The notes under the pieces were generated by a model that did no database searches, was not told where the DNA came from, and worked only from the letters and a program-made list of their open reading frames with translations. DNA of 35,359 bases from Fidelibacterota bacterium (GTDB lineage: Bacteria > Fidelibacterota > UBA2242), in contig JADHWC010000017.1 in the NCBI GenBank assembly GCA_016783665.1, positions 1 to 35,359 of the forward strand. Direction: 5' to 3'. The translations under genes were made by a program, and so were the position numbers. This document shows, piece by piece, positions 25,931 through 34,806 of the stretch (its first letter is position 1; every line of letters begins with the position of its first letter).

Positions 25931-27322
25931 ATGGCAAATATTAATTTTTTTGGCGCTACCGGCACCGTGACAGGTTCGAAATATTTACTGGAAGCCGATG
26001 GAAAAAAATTCCTGATAGATTGCGGACTGTTTCAGGGTTTAAAAGAATTGCGCTTGCGCAACTGGACGGATTTCCCGGTGGATCCCGCTTCGATTGACGC
26101 CGTAATCCTGACGCATGCCCATATAGATCATAGCGGCTACCTGCCAAAACTGGTTCAGATGGGATTTAAAGGATCGGTATATGCCACTACGGCGACAGCG
26201 GATCTATGCGCAATCATGCTTCCCGATTCTGCGCACTTACAGGAAGAAGACGCGAAATACGCCAATCGTAAAAAATTCAGCAAGCACTCACCGGCGTTAC
26301 CTCTGTATACCATTAATGATGCGAATAAAGCGCTGGATCTTTTTCAACCACTACCTTATGGAAAAACGACAGAACTGATGCCGGCAGTTACATTGACGTA
26401 TCGGGACGCCGGTCATATTCTCGGCTCGGCGTTTGTGGACATTCGGGTAAAAACGGATGACGGCGAGCGGCGCATTCTATTCTCCGGCGATCTCGGAAGA
26501 CCTGCCCAGCCGATCCTGAGAGATCCGCATACGGTTTTCGGGACCGACTATCTGATTTTGGAATCGACCTATGGCAATCGCCTGCATGGGCAGATGGATA
26601 GAAAAACAGAATTGGCAAAAATCATCAACGATAGTGTTAAACGCGGCGGTGTTTTAATTGTACCGTCCTTTGCTGTCGGCAGAACCCAGGAATTGTTGTT
26701 TACGATCCGCGAACTGGAGCAGGAACAGCGAATTCCTGAAATGACTGTTTTTGTAGACAGCCCAATGGCGATCAACGCCACAGGTGTATTTAAGAAAAAC
26801 AGTCAGGACCATGACATTGAATCCAAAGTCGCCGAATTAAGCGGCATTGATATCCTGAAAACAGCTGATCTGCGGTTTACCCGGTCCAGCGACCAATCCA
26901 AGGCGATCAATAATATTAAAGGGAGAGCGATAATTATTTCCGCCAGCGGAATGGTTACCGGTGGACGGATTCTACATCATCTGTTCAACCGTATGCCGAA
27001 TCCCAACAATACGGTGCTGTTTATCGGCTACCAGGCAGTGGGAACCCGTGGGCGCACAATTCTGGAAGGCACAGAAACTGTTAAAATCCACGGACAGCGG
27101 ATTCCGGTCAAAGCTCATGTGGAACAGATCAGCGGCTTTTCCGCCCATGCCGATTACAATGAAATCCTGGCGTGGCTGTCCAGTTTTAATGAAGCGCCCC
27201 GCAAAATATTTATCGTTCATGGCGAACCGTCGCAATCCAGAGCGCTTGGTGAACGAATTCAATCGGCTTTTAATTGGTCGTATGAGATTCCGGAATATTT
27301 GGAAAGTTTTGAATTAAATTAG
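25931..27322 (+). CDS. beta-CASP metallo-beta-lactamase-fold RNA hydrolase
   Basis: The protein has 463 residues, with AGGAG 7 bases before the ATG. The Zn-binding motif HAHIDH is at 62-67, and later metal ligands lie in DAGHILGS and ILFSGDLGR. The beta-CASP inserts and motifs follow: LESTYGNRLH, PSFAVGRTQELL, ISASGMVTGGRILHH and the final His in ISGFSAHADYNE. This is the CPSF73/YSH1-like bacterial group, predicted to cleave RNA endo- or exonucleolytically in the cytoplasm; there are no KH or other added domains. The next gene starts 9 bases downstream, so they are probably co-transcribed. Confidence 0.92.
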   Translation: MANINFFGATGTVTGSKYLLEADGKKFLIDCGLFQGLKELRLRNWTDFPVDPASIDAVILTHAHIDHSGYLPKLVQMGFKGSVYATTATADLCAIMLPDSAHLQEEDAKYANRKKFSKHSPALPLYTINDANKALDLFQPLPYGKTTELMPAVTLTYRDAGHILGSAFVDIRVKTDDGERRILFSGDLGRPAQPILRDPHTVFGTDYLILESTYGNRLHGQMDRKTELAKIINDSVKRGGVLIVPSFAVGRTQELLFTIRELEQEQRIPEMTVFVDSPMAINATGVFKKNSQDHDIESKVAELSGIDILKTADLRFTRSSDQSKAINNIKGRAIIISASGMVTGGRILHHLFNRMPNPNNTVLFIGYQAVGTRGRTILEGTETVKIHGQRIPVKAHVEQISGFSAHADYNEILAWLSSFNEAPRKIFIVHGEPSQSRALGERIQSAFNWSYEIPEYLESFELN

Positions 27323-27331
27323 CATTGAATC

Positions 27332-28669
27332 ATGGACCTGTTTGAAAAAAATACTGATAAGCAAACGCTGTTGCCACCCTTAGCCGAACGAATGCGCCCC
27401 TTTGATATTCACGATTTTGTCGGGCAGGAGAATCTGACGGCAAAGGGAAAAATTCTGCAGTGGGCGCTCGAAGTAAAAAACATCTTTTCGATGATATTAT
27501 GGGGTCCGCCGGGATCGGGAAAAACCACATTGGCGATGATCATTTCAAAACAGATCGAAGCCCGGTTTTTCCAGATCAGTGCGGTGTCGTCAGGGGTGAA
27601 AGAGATTCGGAAAATTATTGAACAGTCCGAACATAATCGCCGGATAGGTATCAAGACAATCCTTTTTATCGATGAAATCCATCGCTTTAATAAAGCCCAG
27701 CAGGACGCCCTGCTGCATGCGGTAGAAAACGGTTCAATCATACTGATTGGCGCTACAACGGAAAATCCCTCTTTTGAAGTTATTGCACCGCTTTTATCAC
27801 GATGCCGGGTGTTGAAACTCACAAATCTCTCGAATGAAAATCTGGATAACATCCTGACCGCTGCGATTGAAAGGGATATTGTTCTGCGTCAATATTCGGT
27901 AAAGATTGACCGGAAAGCCCGGGATTTTTTAATCCGTTCGGTTAACGGTGACGCCCGAAAATTATTGAATGCCATTGAAATCAGTATGCAGTTAATCCGG
28001 ATAAAAAAGGGCAAACCGGTTCGTATAACGCTTGATTTAATCAAGGAAGCGCTGCAACAACGTAATCTGCTGTACGATAAAAAGGGTGATTATCATTACG
28101 ATGTAATCTCGGCGTTTATCAAAAGCGTCCGTGGCAGCGATCCTGATGCGGCGGTGTACTGGTTATCGGTCATGATCGAGAACGGCGAAGATCCACTGTT
28201 TATCGCCCGACGCCTGATTATTCTCGCCAGTGAAGATATCGGCAATGCCAGTCCCCTGGCGCTGACGGTTGCAACATCGGGATTTCAGGCGGTTCACGCT
28301 ATCGGATTGCCGGAAGCTGCGATCGTCCTGGCTCAGGTTACCACATACCTGGCGTCGTCACCAAAAAGTAACGCATCTTATATGTCTTTACGCAAAGCGT
28401 TGAGTGCAGTGAAAGAGGGAGACCTGCCCAACGTGCCGCTGCATCTGCGCAATGCGCCAACCGGTTTGATGAAAGCATTAGATTACGGCAAGGGTTATCA
28501 ATATCCACATGATTATCAAGATGGTTTTGTGAAAGAAGACTATTTTCCCAAAGGTCTTGAAAATAACGGGTTCTATAATCCCAAAGACCATGGAACAGAA
28601 AAATTCATCCGGGAACGTCTGAAGAAACTGTGGGCTGACCGTTACCCGGAAGATGATTCGGGACATTAA
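27332..28669 (+). CDS. rarA: replication-associated recombination protein A (RarA/MgsA)
   Basis: The 445 residues match the usual length. It is a clamp-loader-like AAA+ ATPase: Walker A GPPGSGKTT at 58-66, Walker B TILFIDEIHRFNKAQQD, sensor GATTENPSFEV and Arg finger LLSRCRV. The C-terminal tetramerisation region has the conserved ISAFIKSVRGSDPDAAVYWL and ARRLIILASEDIGNA. It acts at stalled replication forks. The TAA at 28667-28669 lies just 20 bases from the left end of the insertion sequence and may have overlapped the original stop of the convergent gene. Confidence 0.96.
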   Translation: MDLFEKNTDKQTLLPPLAERMRPFDIHDFVGQENLTAKGKILQWALEVKNIFSMILWGPPGSGKTTLAMIISKQIEARFFQISAVSSGVKEIRKIIEQSEHNRRIGIKTILFIDEIHRFNKAQQDALLHAVENGSIILIGATTENPSFEVIAPLLSRCRVLKLTNLSNENLDNILTAAIERDIVLRQYSVKIDRKARDFLIRSVNGDARKLLNAIEISMQLIRIKKGKPVRITLDLIKEALQQRNLLYDKKGDYHYDVISAFIKSVRGSDPDAAVYWLSVMIENGEDPLFIARRLIILASEDIGNASPLALTVATSGFQAVHAIGLPEAAIVLAQVTTYLASSPKSNASYMSLRKALSAVKEGDLPNVPLHLRNAPTGLMKALDYGKGYQYPHDYQDGFVKEDYFPKGLENNGFYNPKDHGTEKFIRERLKKLWADRYPEDDSGH

Positions 28670-28683
28670 AATTCAGTGCCGTT

Positions 28684-28689
28684 ATATAT
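28684..28689. repeat. left flank of probable 6-bp target-site duplication
   Basis: ATATAT abuts the left IS end; the matching right flank is ATCTAT at 30446-30451 (five of six identical). A 5-6 bp duplication is usual for IS4/IS1634-type elements. Confidence 0.45.
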
Positions 28690-28715
28690 CCTGCATTCCC
28701 GAAATAGTGTAACGA
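28690..28715. repeat. IS left terminal inverted repeat
   Basis: This 26-base end matches the right end over CCT, ATTCCCG and TGTAACGA, with one gap in the 6-7 base centre. Confidence 0.8.
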
Positions 28716-28775
28716 TGAGACAGGAATAACAATAATAATAATATAGGGTTAAATGTAATTTCTCTTGTTTTAAAC

Positions 28776-28805
28776 CTCGTTACATGTTAATTTATATGTA
28801 ACGAG
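28776..28805. promoter_or_regulatory. palindrome CTCGTTACAT-N10-ATGTAACGAG upstream of transposase
   Basis: Perfect 10-bp arms (28776-28785 and 28796-28805) separated by 10 bases lie 18 bases before the transposase ATG. They share the octamer found in both IS ends, so they may be a subterminal transposase-binding site or operator. A poor promoter (TTGTTT-N17-TAATTT, about 28766-28794) overlaps the left arm. Confidence 0.5.
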
Positions 28806-28822
28806 AAGAGGAGGAATTACAG

Positions 28823-30430
28823 ATGGCGGCGATTGTGTATCAGACCAATAAACAGACCGGAATAACCTATGCCTACGAATCGATCTCGTTCTGGGACAAA
28901 GAAAAAAAACAGTCCAGAGCGAGACGAAAATGTATCGGCAGGGTAGATCCTGAAACAAAGCAGATTATTCCGACCAGAATAAAGGCATCGGCAACCGTGG
29001 CAGACAAGACTCAGAGAGGGCCTGTTCCAGTTACCCGGGCATCCCGCAGTTATTATGGCGCCACCTATCTTTTTGATAGAATCGGTGAGAAACTTGGTGT
29101 GACCACCGATTTGAAAACATGTTTTTCCAAGATCTATAAACAGCTGTTATCCATTGCCTACTATCTCATTTTGGAAGATAAAAATCCTTTAAGCCGGTTT
29201 CCCCGGTGGGCGGCTATTCATAAGCATCCCTACGGTAAACCCATTCCGTCCCAGAGGAGCAGCGATCTGTTCTCTTCCATTAGTGAAGAGGCCAGGGGCC
29301 ATTTTTTTCGTCTGCAGGGGAAACGCCGGGTGGAACAGGAATACTGGGCCTATGATACAACCTCCATATCCAGTTATTCTAAGTGCTTAAACCAGGTCAG
29401 ATACGGCCTGAACAAAGATCATGAACCATTGGAACAGATTAATCTCGCCCTGTTATTCGGTCAAGAGTCCAATCTCCCCTTCTATTACCGGAAACTCGCC
29501 GGAAACATCACAGATGTCAAAACCCTAAAGAAACTGTTGGTGGATATCAACTTTCTAAGATTTGACAGGATCAAACTGGTCATGGACAGAGGATTCTACA
29601 GTGCGGACAATATTAATAGTCTATATAAAAACCATCTGAAATTCCTGATTGCCGCCCGGCTGTCCCTCAGGATTGTGCGGACCGGACTGGATGACGTGCG
29701 TGAGAGCATGCGCAGTTGGACGCATTACAGCCCGGAGTATGATCTGTACGCTTATTCCATGCCGGTGAAGTGGGAATACTCCCAGGAGCGTCCCTATAAA
29801 GGTGACACACTGAAAGGGGAGCGACGCATGTATCTCCATCTGTATCACTCCGGTGAACGGGCATTGGAGAATGAAAAGAATCTCAATACCCTGCTGGACA
29901 CCCTGCAGGGGGAATTGGAAAACGGCCAAAAGAATCCCGAACATGAGAAACAGTATGCCAAATATTTTGATGTGACAAGTACCCCGGTAAGAGGAGCGAA
30001 AGTAGTTGCCAAAGAAGAGGTCATTGCGGAAGCGAAGAAAAATTACGGATACTTTGCCCTTCTGAGTAACGATGTGAAAGATCCAATTGAGGCATTAGAG
30101 ATCTACCGGAATAAAGATATGATTGAAAAAGCCTTCGGGAACCTGAAGGAGCGATTGAATTTGCGCCGGCTGGCCGTATCATCCGAACAAAGTCTGGATG
30201 GAAAACTGTTCGTCGAATTTATCGCCCTTATCACTTTGTCCTATATCAAGAAGAAGATGCAGGATAATAATTTATTCAAGAATTACACGATGCAGGAATT
30301 ATTGGATGAATTTGACATTATTGAATGTTTTGAACAGCCTGGACTAGAATTGCAGGTAGGTGAAATGACAAAGCGGCAAATGGGGCTTTATGAGACATTA
30401 GGTATCAAGCCGCCCGCCTCGTTACATTAA
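28823..30430 (+). CDS. IS1634/IS4-family DDE transposase
   Basis: The protein has 535 residues. The catalytic triad is visible: D178 in YDTTSISSYS, D255 in LVMDRGFYSADN and E435 in the YRNKDMIEKAFGNLKERL block (the Y-x2-R-x3-E-x6-K type signature of IS4-like enzymes). The N-terminal DNA-binding part (about 1-110) is rich in Arg and Lys. Frame and motifs are intact, so the element may be active. A strong ribosome site (AGAGGAGGA, 28807-28816) precedes the ATG. The stop lies inside the right terminal repeat, overlapping tail to tail by 9 bases with the end of the leftward M23 gene. Confidence 0.95.
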   Translation: MAAIVYQTNKQTGITYAYESISFWDKEKKQSRARRKCIGRVDPETKQIIPTRIKASATVADKTQRGPVPVTRASRSYYGATYLFDRIGEKLGVTTDLKTCFSKIYKQLLSIAYYLILEDKNPLSRFPRWAAIHKHPYGKPIPSQRSSDLFSSISEEARGHFFRLQGKRRVEQEYWAYDTTSISSYSKCLNQVRYGLNKDHEPLEQINLALLFGQESNLPFYYRKLAGNITDVKTLKKLLVDINFLRFDRIKLVMDRGFYSADNINSLYKNHLKFLIAARLSLRIVRTGLDDVRESMRSWTHYSPEYDLYAYSMPVKWEYSQERPYKGDTLKGERRMYLHLYHSGERALENEKNLNTLLDTLQGELENGQKNPEHEKQYAKYFDVTSTPVRGAKVVAKEEVIAEAKKNYGYFALLSNDVKDPIEALEIYRNKDMIEKAFGNLKERLNLRRLAVSSEQSLDGKLFVEFIALITLSYIKKKMQDNNLFKNYTMQELLDEFDIIECFEQPGLELQVGEMTKRQMGLYETLGIKPPASLH

Positions 30431-30445
30431 GGGCGGGAATCTAGG
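30419..30445. repeat. IS right terminal inverted repeat
   Basis: It mirrors the left end. It contains the transposase stop and also supplies the present stop codon (30422-30424) and last six or seven codons of the leftward gene. Confidence 0.8.
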
Positions 30446-32803
30446 ATCTATAGTTATTTTTGATAGTGTTGAATTTTTTACACCGCTAAGGTATATTCCT
30501 TCTGCACCAGAATAGTTGATTACATTATCTTCAATATTTGCTTTGCCGCCTGCGTCTGCTATTGAGCAATAAATTCCGCTACCGCTACAACTGTTAATTT
30601 CATTATGTTTTATTGAAGCATTTCTTCCAACGGCGAGTTTTACGGCTATTCCAGAATTAGTATTATTTTTTATCTTATTATTTTCTACAATCGCATCACC
30701 TGTTGCATTTCCTGTGTAAATTATGCCTCCTCCATTTCTTTCAATGTCACATTCTCTAACTGAAAGTGCTTTTCCATAATAGAAAAATATACCATAGCCA
30801 GTATTATCAGTTATTATTAAGCTATCTATTTTGATTTCTGTATTTTGTAAATAAATACCATAGCTTCCTGAATTTGTGATTGAAAAAGGCTTTTCTAAAG
30901 TTAGATTTGAGCCAGAAGAAATTACCAATCCCGAATTTGTCGAATTATCTATAGCTATTCCGCTTAATGTTGAATTTTTTATTCCTCTTAGACATATTCC
31001 ATCTCCACCAGAATAATTAATTACATTATCTTCAATAATTGCTGTCCCACCAGCATCCTCGATATAACAATAGATTCCGTTACCACTGTTACTATCTATT
31101 ACATTATGTCTTATAGTAACAGATCTATCACCAGCAAGATTAATATAAAGACCAGAACCGCCATTGTTTTTTATAAGATTGTTCTCTACAATTGCATTTC
31201 CTTTTGCTGCATAACCATCATATCTGATTCCTTTTCCATTCCTTTCAATATTACAATTTCTTAAAGTAAATGAATTACCACTGTCAAATCTGATAGCATC
31301 TCCTCCATTATCAGAAATGTTTACATTTTCCATTTTAAGGCTAGAATAACATGCATAGATAGCAGAACTGTTTGTACCTGTAATTTTTATACCAGTGATT
31401 GTGATTGAGTCTGCATAAATATAAAAAATATAGTCATTCGAATTTGCAGCTTGTATCGTTGTTTGGTTTGGACCATTTTCAGATTTAATAGTTAAAGATT
31501 TATTAATATCTAAGTTTTCGGTATAAGTTCCATCCTTTATGATTATTGTATACCCATTATCCGATGAATCTATTGCTGTTTGTATTGAAGAATAATCATC
31601 AGGAACAATTATTACAGAATCATCAAAGTCTGCTGTAAAATTATACGAATCAGAGAAATCTCCCCATCCGCTAGAAAAGTGAGCCCTAACATTCCAGTAA
31701 TATTTAACTCCATTGATAAAAATATTTGAAGGTATTTCTGTAAAAGTAGTGTCGTAAATGAGTCCATAATCCTCCTCACTATCAAATACGAGATTATCAG
31801 GTCCATAAGGAGGCTTACTTATATATAGACCATAATAGTCGGCATTAGAAGCACTGCTCCATTTAAAAGTTGGCGTAGCAGTTATTATTGTTGAGTTATT
31901 AGGTGGAGAAATTAAACTTATCGTTTGAATTGACTGAGATGTATAAAAATAAAGAGTATTTGATACATCACTCAATCCCGAACTATTGTAAGCCTGAATA
32001 TTCCAACGGTATTTTTTTCCATATTCTAAAATATCTACTGGAACAGTAACAGATGTTCCATATAATTGCTGTGGATTGTATATGATATTGCTTGATCCAT
32101 AAGGATATTGACTTATAGCAAGAGCGTAGTAATCTGCATTTGAAGCATCGTTCCATTCAAGAGTTGGTGTAAGGCTAATTATAGTGGCTCCTGGTTCTGT
32201 ACTATTACCCGGAGAAAATATTACAACCGGTGTAGGCTTTCCTTCTATGAAATCTGAAGGATCATTCCACATTGCTAAATATTGTTCATGCGTTATACCT
32301 TCGCATGATTGAGTATATCCTACATAAGCCCAATGTCCACAAAACTGTTGAGTTGTATATTGTCCAAGTCTAATACCAAAGTGGATATGTGAGGGACCTG
32401 AATATCCGTATTCAGATGGATCTGCAATATATCCTATTAATTGTCCTTTGGTTACTTGTTGGTCAGTGTTTACCTGTATTCCTAACGATTGACTTAAGTG
32501 TCCATATAAAGTGCACACTTGATCATGTTCTATGATAACTAAACCGCCGTACCCACTAACACCCGTGCTGGCAAATTTGACATTTCCGCCAGCGGCTGCA
32601 TAAACAGGTGTTCCTATATCAGCAGTTGCATCTTCTGCTAAGTGATACCCTCCCCAAGATGAATTCCATACTCCGAAATTTTGGATTACGTTCCAACTAA
32701 TATCTAAGGGATATCTAAAGCTACTATCACCATATAAAAAATTTGGAATAAACAAAAAAACTAAGATTAATTCACTAATTTTGATAAAAGTTTCTCTTTT
32801 CAT
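30422..32803 (-). CDS. secreted M23 peptidase / FN3 / beta-helix protein, 3' end rewritten by IS
   Basis: The protein has 793 residues. A signal peptide (1-25) precedes a LytM/M23 zinc peptidase domain (about 28-190) with all ligands: H54-x3-D58, H102 in LYGHLS and H139-x-H141. Two FN3-like repeats follow (about 200-300 and 300-395, each with ATPTFKWSSASNADYYGLYISKPPYG-type wording), then a parallel beta-helix (about 400-786). The helix holds two clearly duplicated blocks of roughly 100 residues (NIERNGKGIRY...NSTLSGIAID and DIERNGGGIIY...NSTLSKITID). After KITID the frame enters the IS end and reads PRFPPLM. M23 enzymes cut peptidoglycan cross-bridges; the beta-helix may bind glycans. AGGAGAT precedes the ATG. 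The gene is very AT-rich. It is probably co-transcribed with the gene upstream (31 bases apart). Confidence 0.87.
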   Translation of the reverse strand: MKRETFIKISELILVFLFIPNFLYGDSSFRYPLDISWNVIQNFGVWNSSWGGYHLAEDATADIGTPVYAAAGGNVKFASTGVSGYGGLVIIEHDQVCTLYGHLSQSLGIQVNTDQQVTKGQLIGYIADPSEYGYSGPSHIHFGIRLGQYTTQQFCGHWAYVGYTQSCEGITHEQYLAMWNDPSDFIEGKPTPVVIFSPGNSTEPGATIISLTPTLEWNDASNADYYALAISQYPYGSSNIIYNPQQLYGTSVTVPVDILEYGKKYRWNIQAYNSSGLSDVSNTLYFYTSQSIQTISLISPPNNSTIITATPTFKWSSASNADYYGLYISKPPYGPDNLVFDSEEDYGLIYDTTFTEIPSNIFINGVKYYWNVRAHFSSGWGDFSDSYNFTADFDDSVIIVPDDYSSIQTAIDSSDNGYTIIIKDGTYTENLDINKSLTIKSENGPNQTTIQAANSNDYIFYIYADSITITGIKITGTNSSAIYACYSSLKMENVNISDNGGDAIRFDSGNSFTLRNCNIERNGKGIRYDGYAAKGNAIVENNLIKNNGGSGLYINLAGDRSVTIRHNVIDSNSGNGIYCYIEDAGGTAIIEDNVINYSGGDGICLRGIKNSTLSGIAIDNSTNSGLVISSGSNLTLEKPFSITNSGSYGIYLQNTEIKIDSLIITDNTGYGIFFYYGKALSVRECDIERNGGGIIYTGNATGDAIVENNKIKNNTNSGIAVKLAVGRNASIKHNEINSCSGSGIYCSIADAGGKANIEDNVINYSGAEGIYLSGVKNSTLSKITIDPRFPPLM
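30446..30451. repeat. right flank of probable 6-bp target-site duplication
   Basis: ATCTAT directly follows the right IS end; compare ATATAT at 28684-28689. Confidence 0.45.
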
Positions 32804-32834
32804 ATCTCCTCCAAACTAGCACATCATTTTTTGA

Positions 32835-34658
32835 TTAAATACTAAAATTCACATAAATAATATTATTAAATCCATTTGTATTTGCTTTTGGGCCCTTTAT
32901 ACCTTCCTTTGTGTATTTCTCATCATTCTTTTCATAATTATAATCCCATTTCGAGCCGGTAGCTGATATAATTCCACCGAGTGCACCCCCAATACTAAAT
33001 TTTGGTGTGATGAAAAGTTCAATACCACCCATAACATTAAATTGAAACATTCTTGTATCAAATGAACTGTTATCTTCAGTGGGATTGTTAACAGAAAGGA
33101 ATGAACCACCGATACCAAACCCAGCAAAAGGCGCAAATCTTCTGAAGTAGTACTTTTTTCTAATGCCAAGATCAATTTTAGCGACAGTTCCCCATTCTTC
33201 CCCAGATTCAAACTTAAATTTTGCAGGTGCGATGCTGAGATTTAATAAAAACCATGCTTCGGACCACGATGGATCATTTATTGTGTTTCCTATATCTACT
33301 TCAAACTGAAATCCAATACCTGAATAATTTCCTCCACTTTCTTTTATTGAAGCATTCATTATATTTCCACTTTCAACATTATATGGAAGCTTTATAAGAA
33401 CAGGTAAGAAACTCCCGTTTTGCATTGGATATTCAATTGCTTTCATACCTTTTGCTATTTGGGTACCGGTTATTATTTGTGCTTTGCTTAAATCAATACT
33501 AAAAGGATTTTGGTTATCTCCAACTCTCCTTACTTTTACATATCCAACTTTTTTTGATTTTACCTTACCTTTCTTATTTTCTATAAATTCGTTTATATAA
33601 TACCCATCATCTATTTTTACTCCTTCCTTTTCCCCTAGATTAAAGCTGACGTAATCAATATATACCTTCAATTTCAGATCTCCTAGGATATCTTTTTTTA
33701 TTTCCCCTAGATTAAAGCTGAAGTAATCACTATATACTTCATTTAATTGTGCATGCAACCTGAATTCCGGATATTCTTTTGTTAAAATATACTGCCCATG
33801 AGCTTCAGAACTAGCTGACCTTCTAAAAGCATAATCTTCTGGAGATATAGGTTTATCTTTCCATTCATATTTTTTATTCAATTCTGCTGTTGAATGCGAT
33901 CCTTTTTCTTCTTCTCCAATAAAAAATTTACCCAAATAATTGGAAAAGCGCTTCCAGAAGTCCTTTGGTGGATTAAGATAGCTAATTACCGGCTCATTAT
34001 TAATAAAGGATATATGATACCATATAACATCTAAATCAACATATACTGTTATCACCTCTTTCTCTACTTCCACTTCTTTATATGTATCTTTAGAGACTTT
34101 TCTTCTTTCCTTTTCCTTTATTTTCTTTCGCTCAGTCTTGTAATTGCTTAGAAATGGAACATAAATATATGCTGAATTTAAAACCGTTTCTAAATCTTCG
34201 GCTTTTATTCCCGACTCTTTGGCTTTTAATACAATGAATTTATTCTTTTCTGTCTCCGTTACCAGTTCTTTTGCACGCATTTCCATTTTAATATTCAGTA
34301 ATTTTTTTATTTCTGGGACTAAAAATTTCTTTATTTTTTCTTTCACTTCTTCTTTTGATACTGATTTTTTCTTTTCAATTGTTTTTCCCATTTCTGATTT
34401 AAATTTATTTACTATTTCATTTGGTAATAGATTATAATCAAATCTCTTCATTTCTACGGAATTCCGCAAAGCATCTAAAATAAAAGAAACATTTTCTTCT
34501 TTTATGTTGTAGCTCTCTTTTTGAAGAAGGAATGGCACATAAGAAATTGATTTTCTTATATATTTTTGACTGTTAAAATCTGATAGATTTTTGGCGTTTA
34601 GTGTACAGAATAAAAACAAAACCATTAATATTTTTTCTAATTTTAATTTCGATTTCAT
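32835..34658 (-). CDS. putative outer-membrane beta-barrel protein with Lys/Glu-rich helical N-terminus
   Basis: ATG 34658 with a fine ribosome site (AGGAGAT, 3 bases upstream) gives 607 residues and a signal peptide (MKSKLKLEKILMVLFLFCTLNA). An ATG 30 bases upstream lacks such a site. Residues of about 25-210 are highly charged and helical (KSEMGKTIEKKKSVSKEEVKEKIKK). The middle has a tandem 24-residue repeat (VYSDYFSFNLGE and VYIDYVSFNLGE). The last 150 or so residues alternate strands and end NNIIYVNFSI, a barrel-type terminus with GGIELFITPKFSIGGALGGII. I do not recognise a family. It lies 31 bases before the M23 gene on the same strand and is one of the most AT-rich genes here (hand count 12 of 60 G+C at 33541-33600). 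Confidence 0.75.
   Translation of the reverse strand: MKSKLKLEKILMVLFLFCTLNAKNLSDFNSQKYIRKSISYVPFLLQKESYNIKEENVSFILDALRNSVEMKRFDYNLLPNEIVNKFKSEMGKTIEKKKSVSKEEVKEKIKKFLVPEIKKLLNIKMEMRAKELVTETEKNKFIVLKAKESGIKAEDLETVLNSAYIYVPFLSNYKTERKKIKEKERRKVSKDTYKEVEVEKEVITVYVDLDVIWYHISFINNEPVISYLNPPKDFWKRFSNYLGKFFIGEEEKGSHSTAELNKKYEWKDKPISPEDYAFRRSASSEAHGQYILTKEYPEFRLHAQLNEVYSDYFSFNLGEIKKDILGDLKLKVYIDYVSFNLGEKEGVKIDDGYYINEFIENKKGKVKSKKVGYVKVRRVGDNQNPFSIDLSKAQIITGTQIAKGMKAIEYPMQNGSFLPVLIKLPYNVESGNIMNASIKESGGNYSGIGFQFEVDIGNTINDPSWSEAWFLLNLSIAPAKFKFESGEEWGTVAKIDLGIRKKYYFRRFAPFAGFGIGGSFLSVNNPTEDNSSFDTRMFQFNVMGGIELFITPKFSIGGALGGIISATGSKWDYNYEKNDEKYTKEGIKGPKANTNGFNNIIYVNFSI
33629..33741. repeat. 72-bp-period direct repeat inside a gene
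   Basis: The sequence TTTCCCCTAGATTAAAGCTGA and the next 20 or so bases occur at 33629-33670 and again 72 bases later at 33701-33741 with few changes, encoding the repeated YxDYxSFNLGE motif. In-frame period: 24 codons. Confidence 0.75.
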
Positions 34659-34738
34659 GTATCTCCTTTGAAATTTGTAAAAAAACAATGTATTAATTAA
34701 ATACGAATTCTCTGGCAGATTATAAGTTCCATTGTTTC

Positions 34739-34768
34739 AATATAATTCAAAAATAATTTAGATGTCAA
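34739..34768 (-). promoter_or_regulatory. sigma70-like promoter for the leftward 607-aa gene
   Basis: On the minus strand, TTGACA (34768-34763), an 18-base spacer and TATATT (34744-34739) predict a start near 34732, about 75 bases upstream of the ATG at 34658. Confidence 0.5.
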
Positions 34769-34806
34769 CCTTTTTCTTTTTGATGACAGTAAATTGAATA
34801 TTAATA

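Larger units (their letters stand above)
28690..30445 (+). mobile_element. insertion sequence of the IS1634/IS4 type, complete
   Basis: This is a 1756-bp element with imperfect terminal inverted repeats. The left end (28690-28715) reads CCTGCATTCCCG-N6-TGTAACGA. The right end (30419-30445, reverse complement) reads CCTAGATTCCCG-N7-TGTAACGA. It encodes one intact DDE transposase. An internal palindrome at 28776-28805 carries the same TGTAACGA octamer on both arms. The right boundary is supported by loss of homology to an internal repeat of the invaded gene just at 30446. Flanks show a near-perfect 6-bp duplication. Confidence 0.82.

Noticed and set aside
30410-30437. CCGCCC...GGGCGG hairpin around the end of the transposase gene read as a terminator
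   Set aside because: There is no T tract on either side, and the right arm lies within the IS terminal repeat, whose sequence is explained by the inverted repeat.
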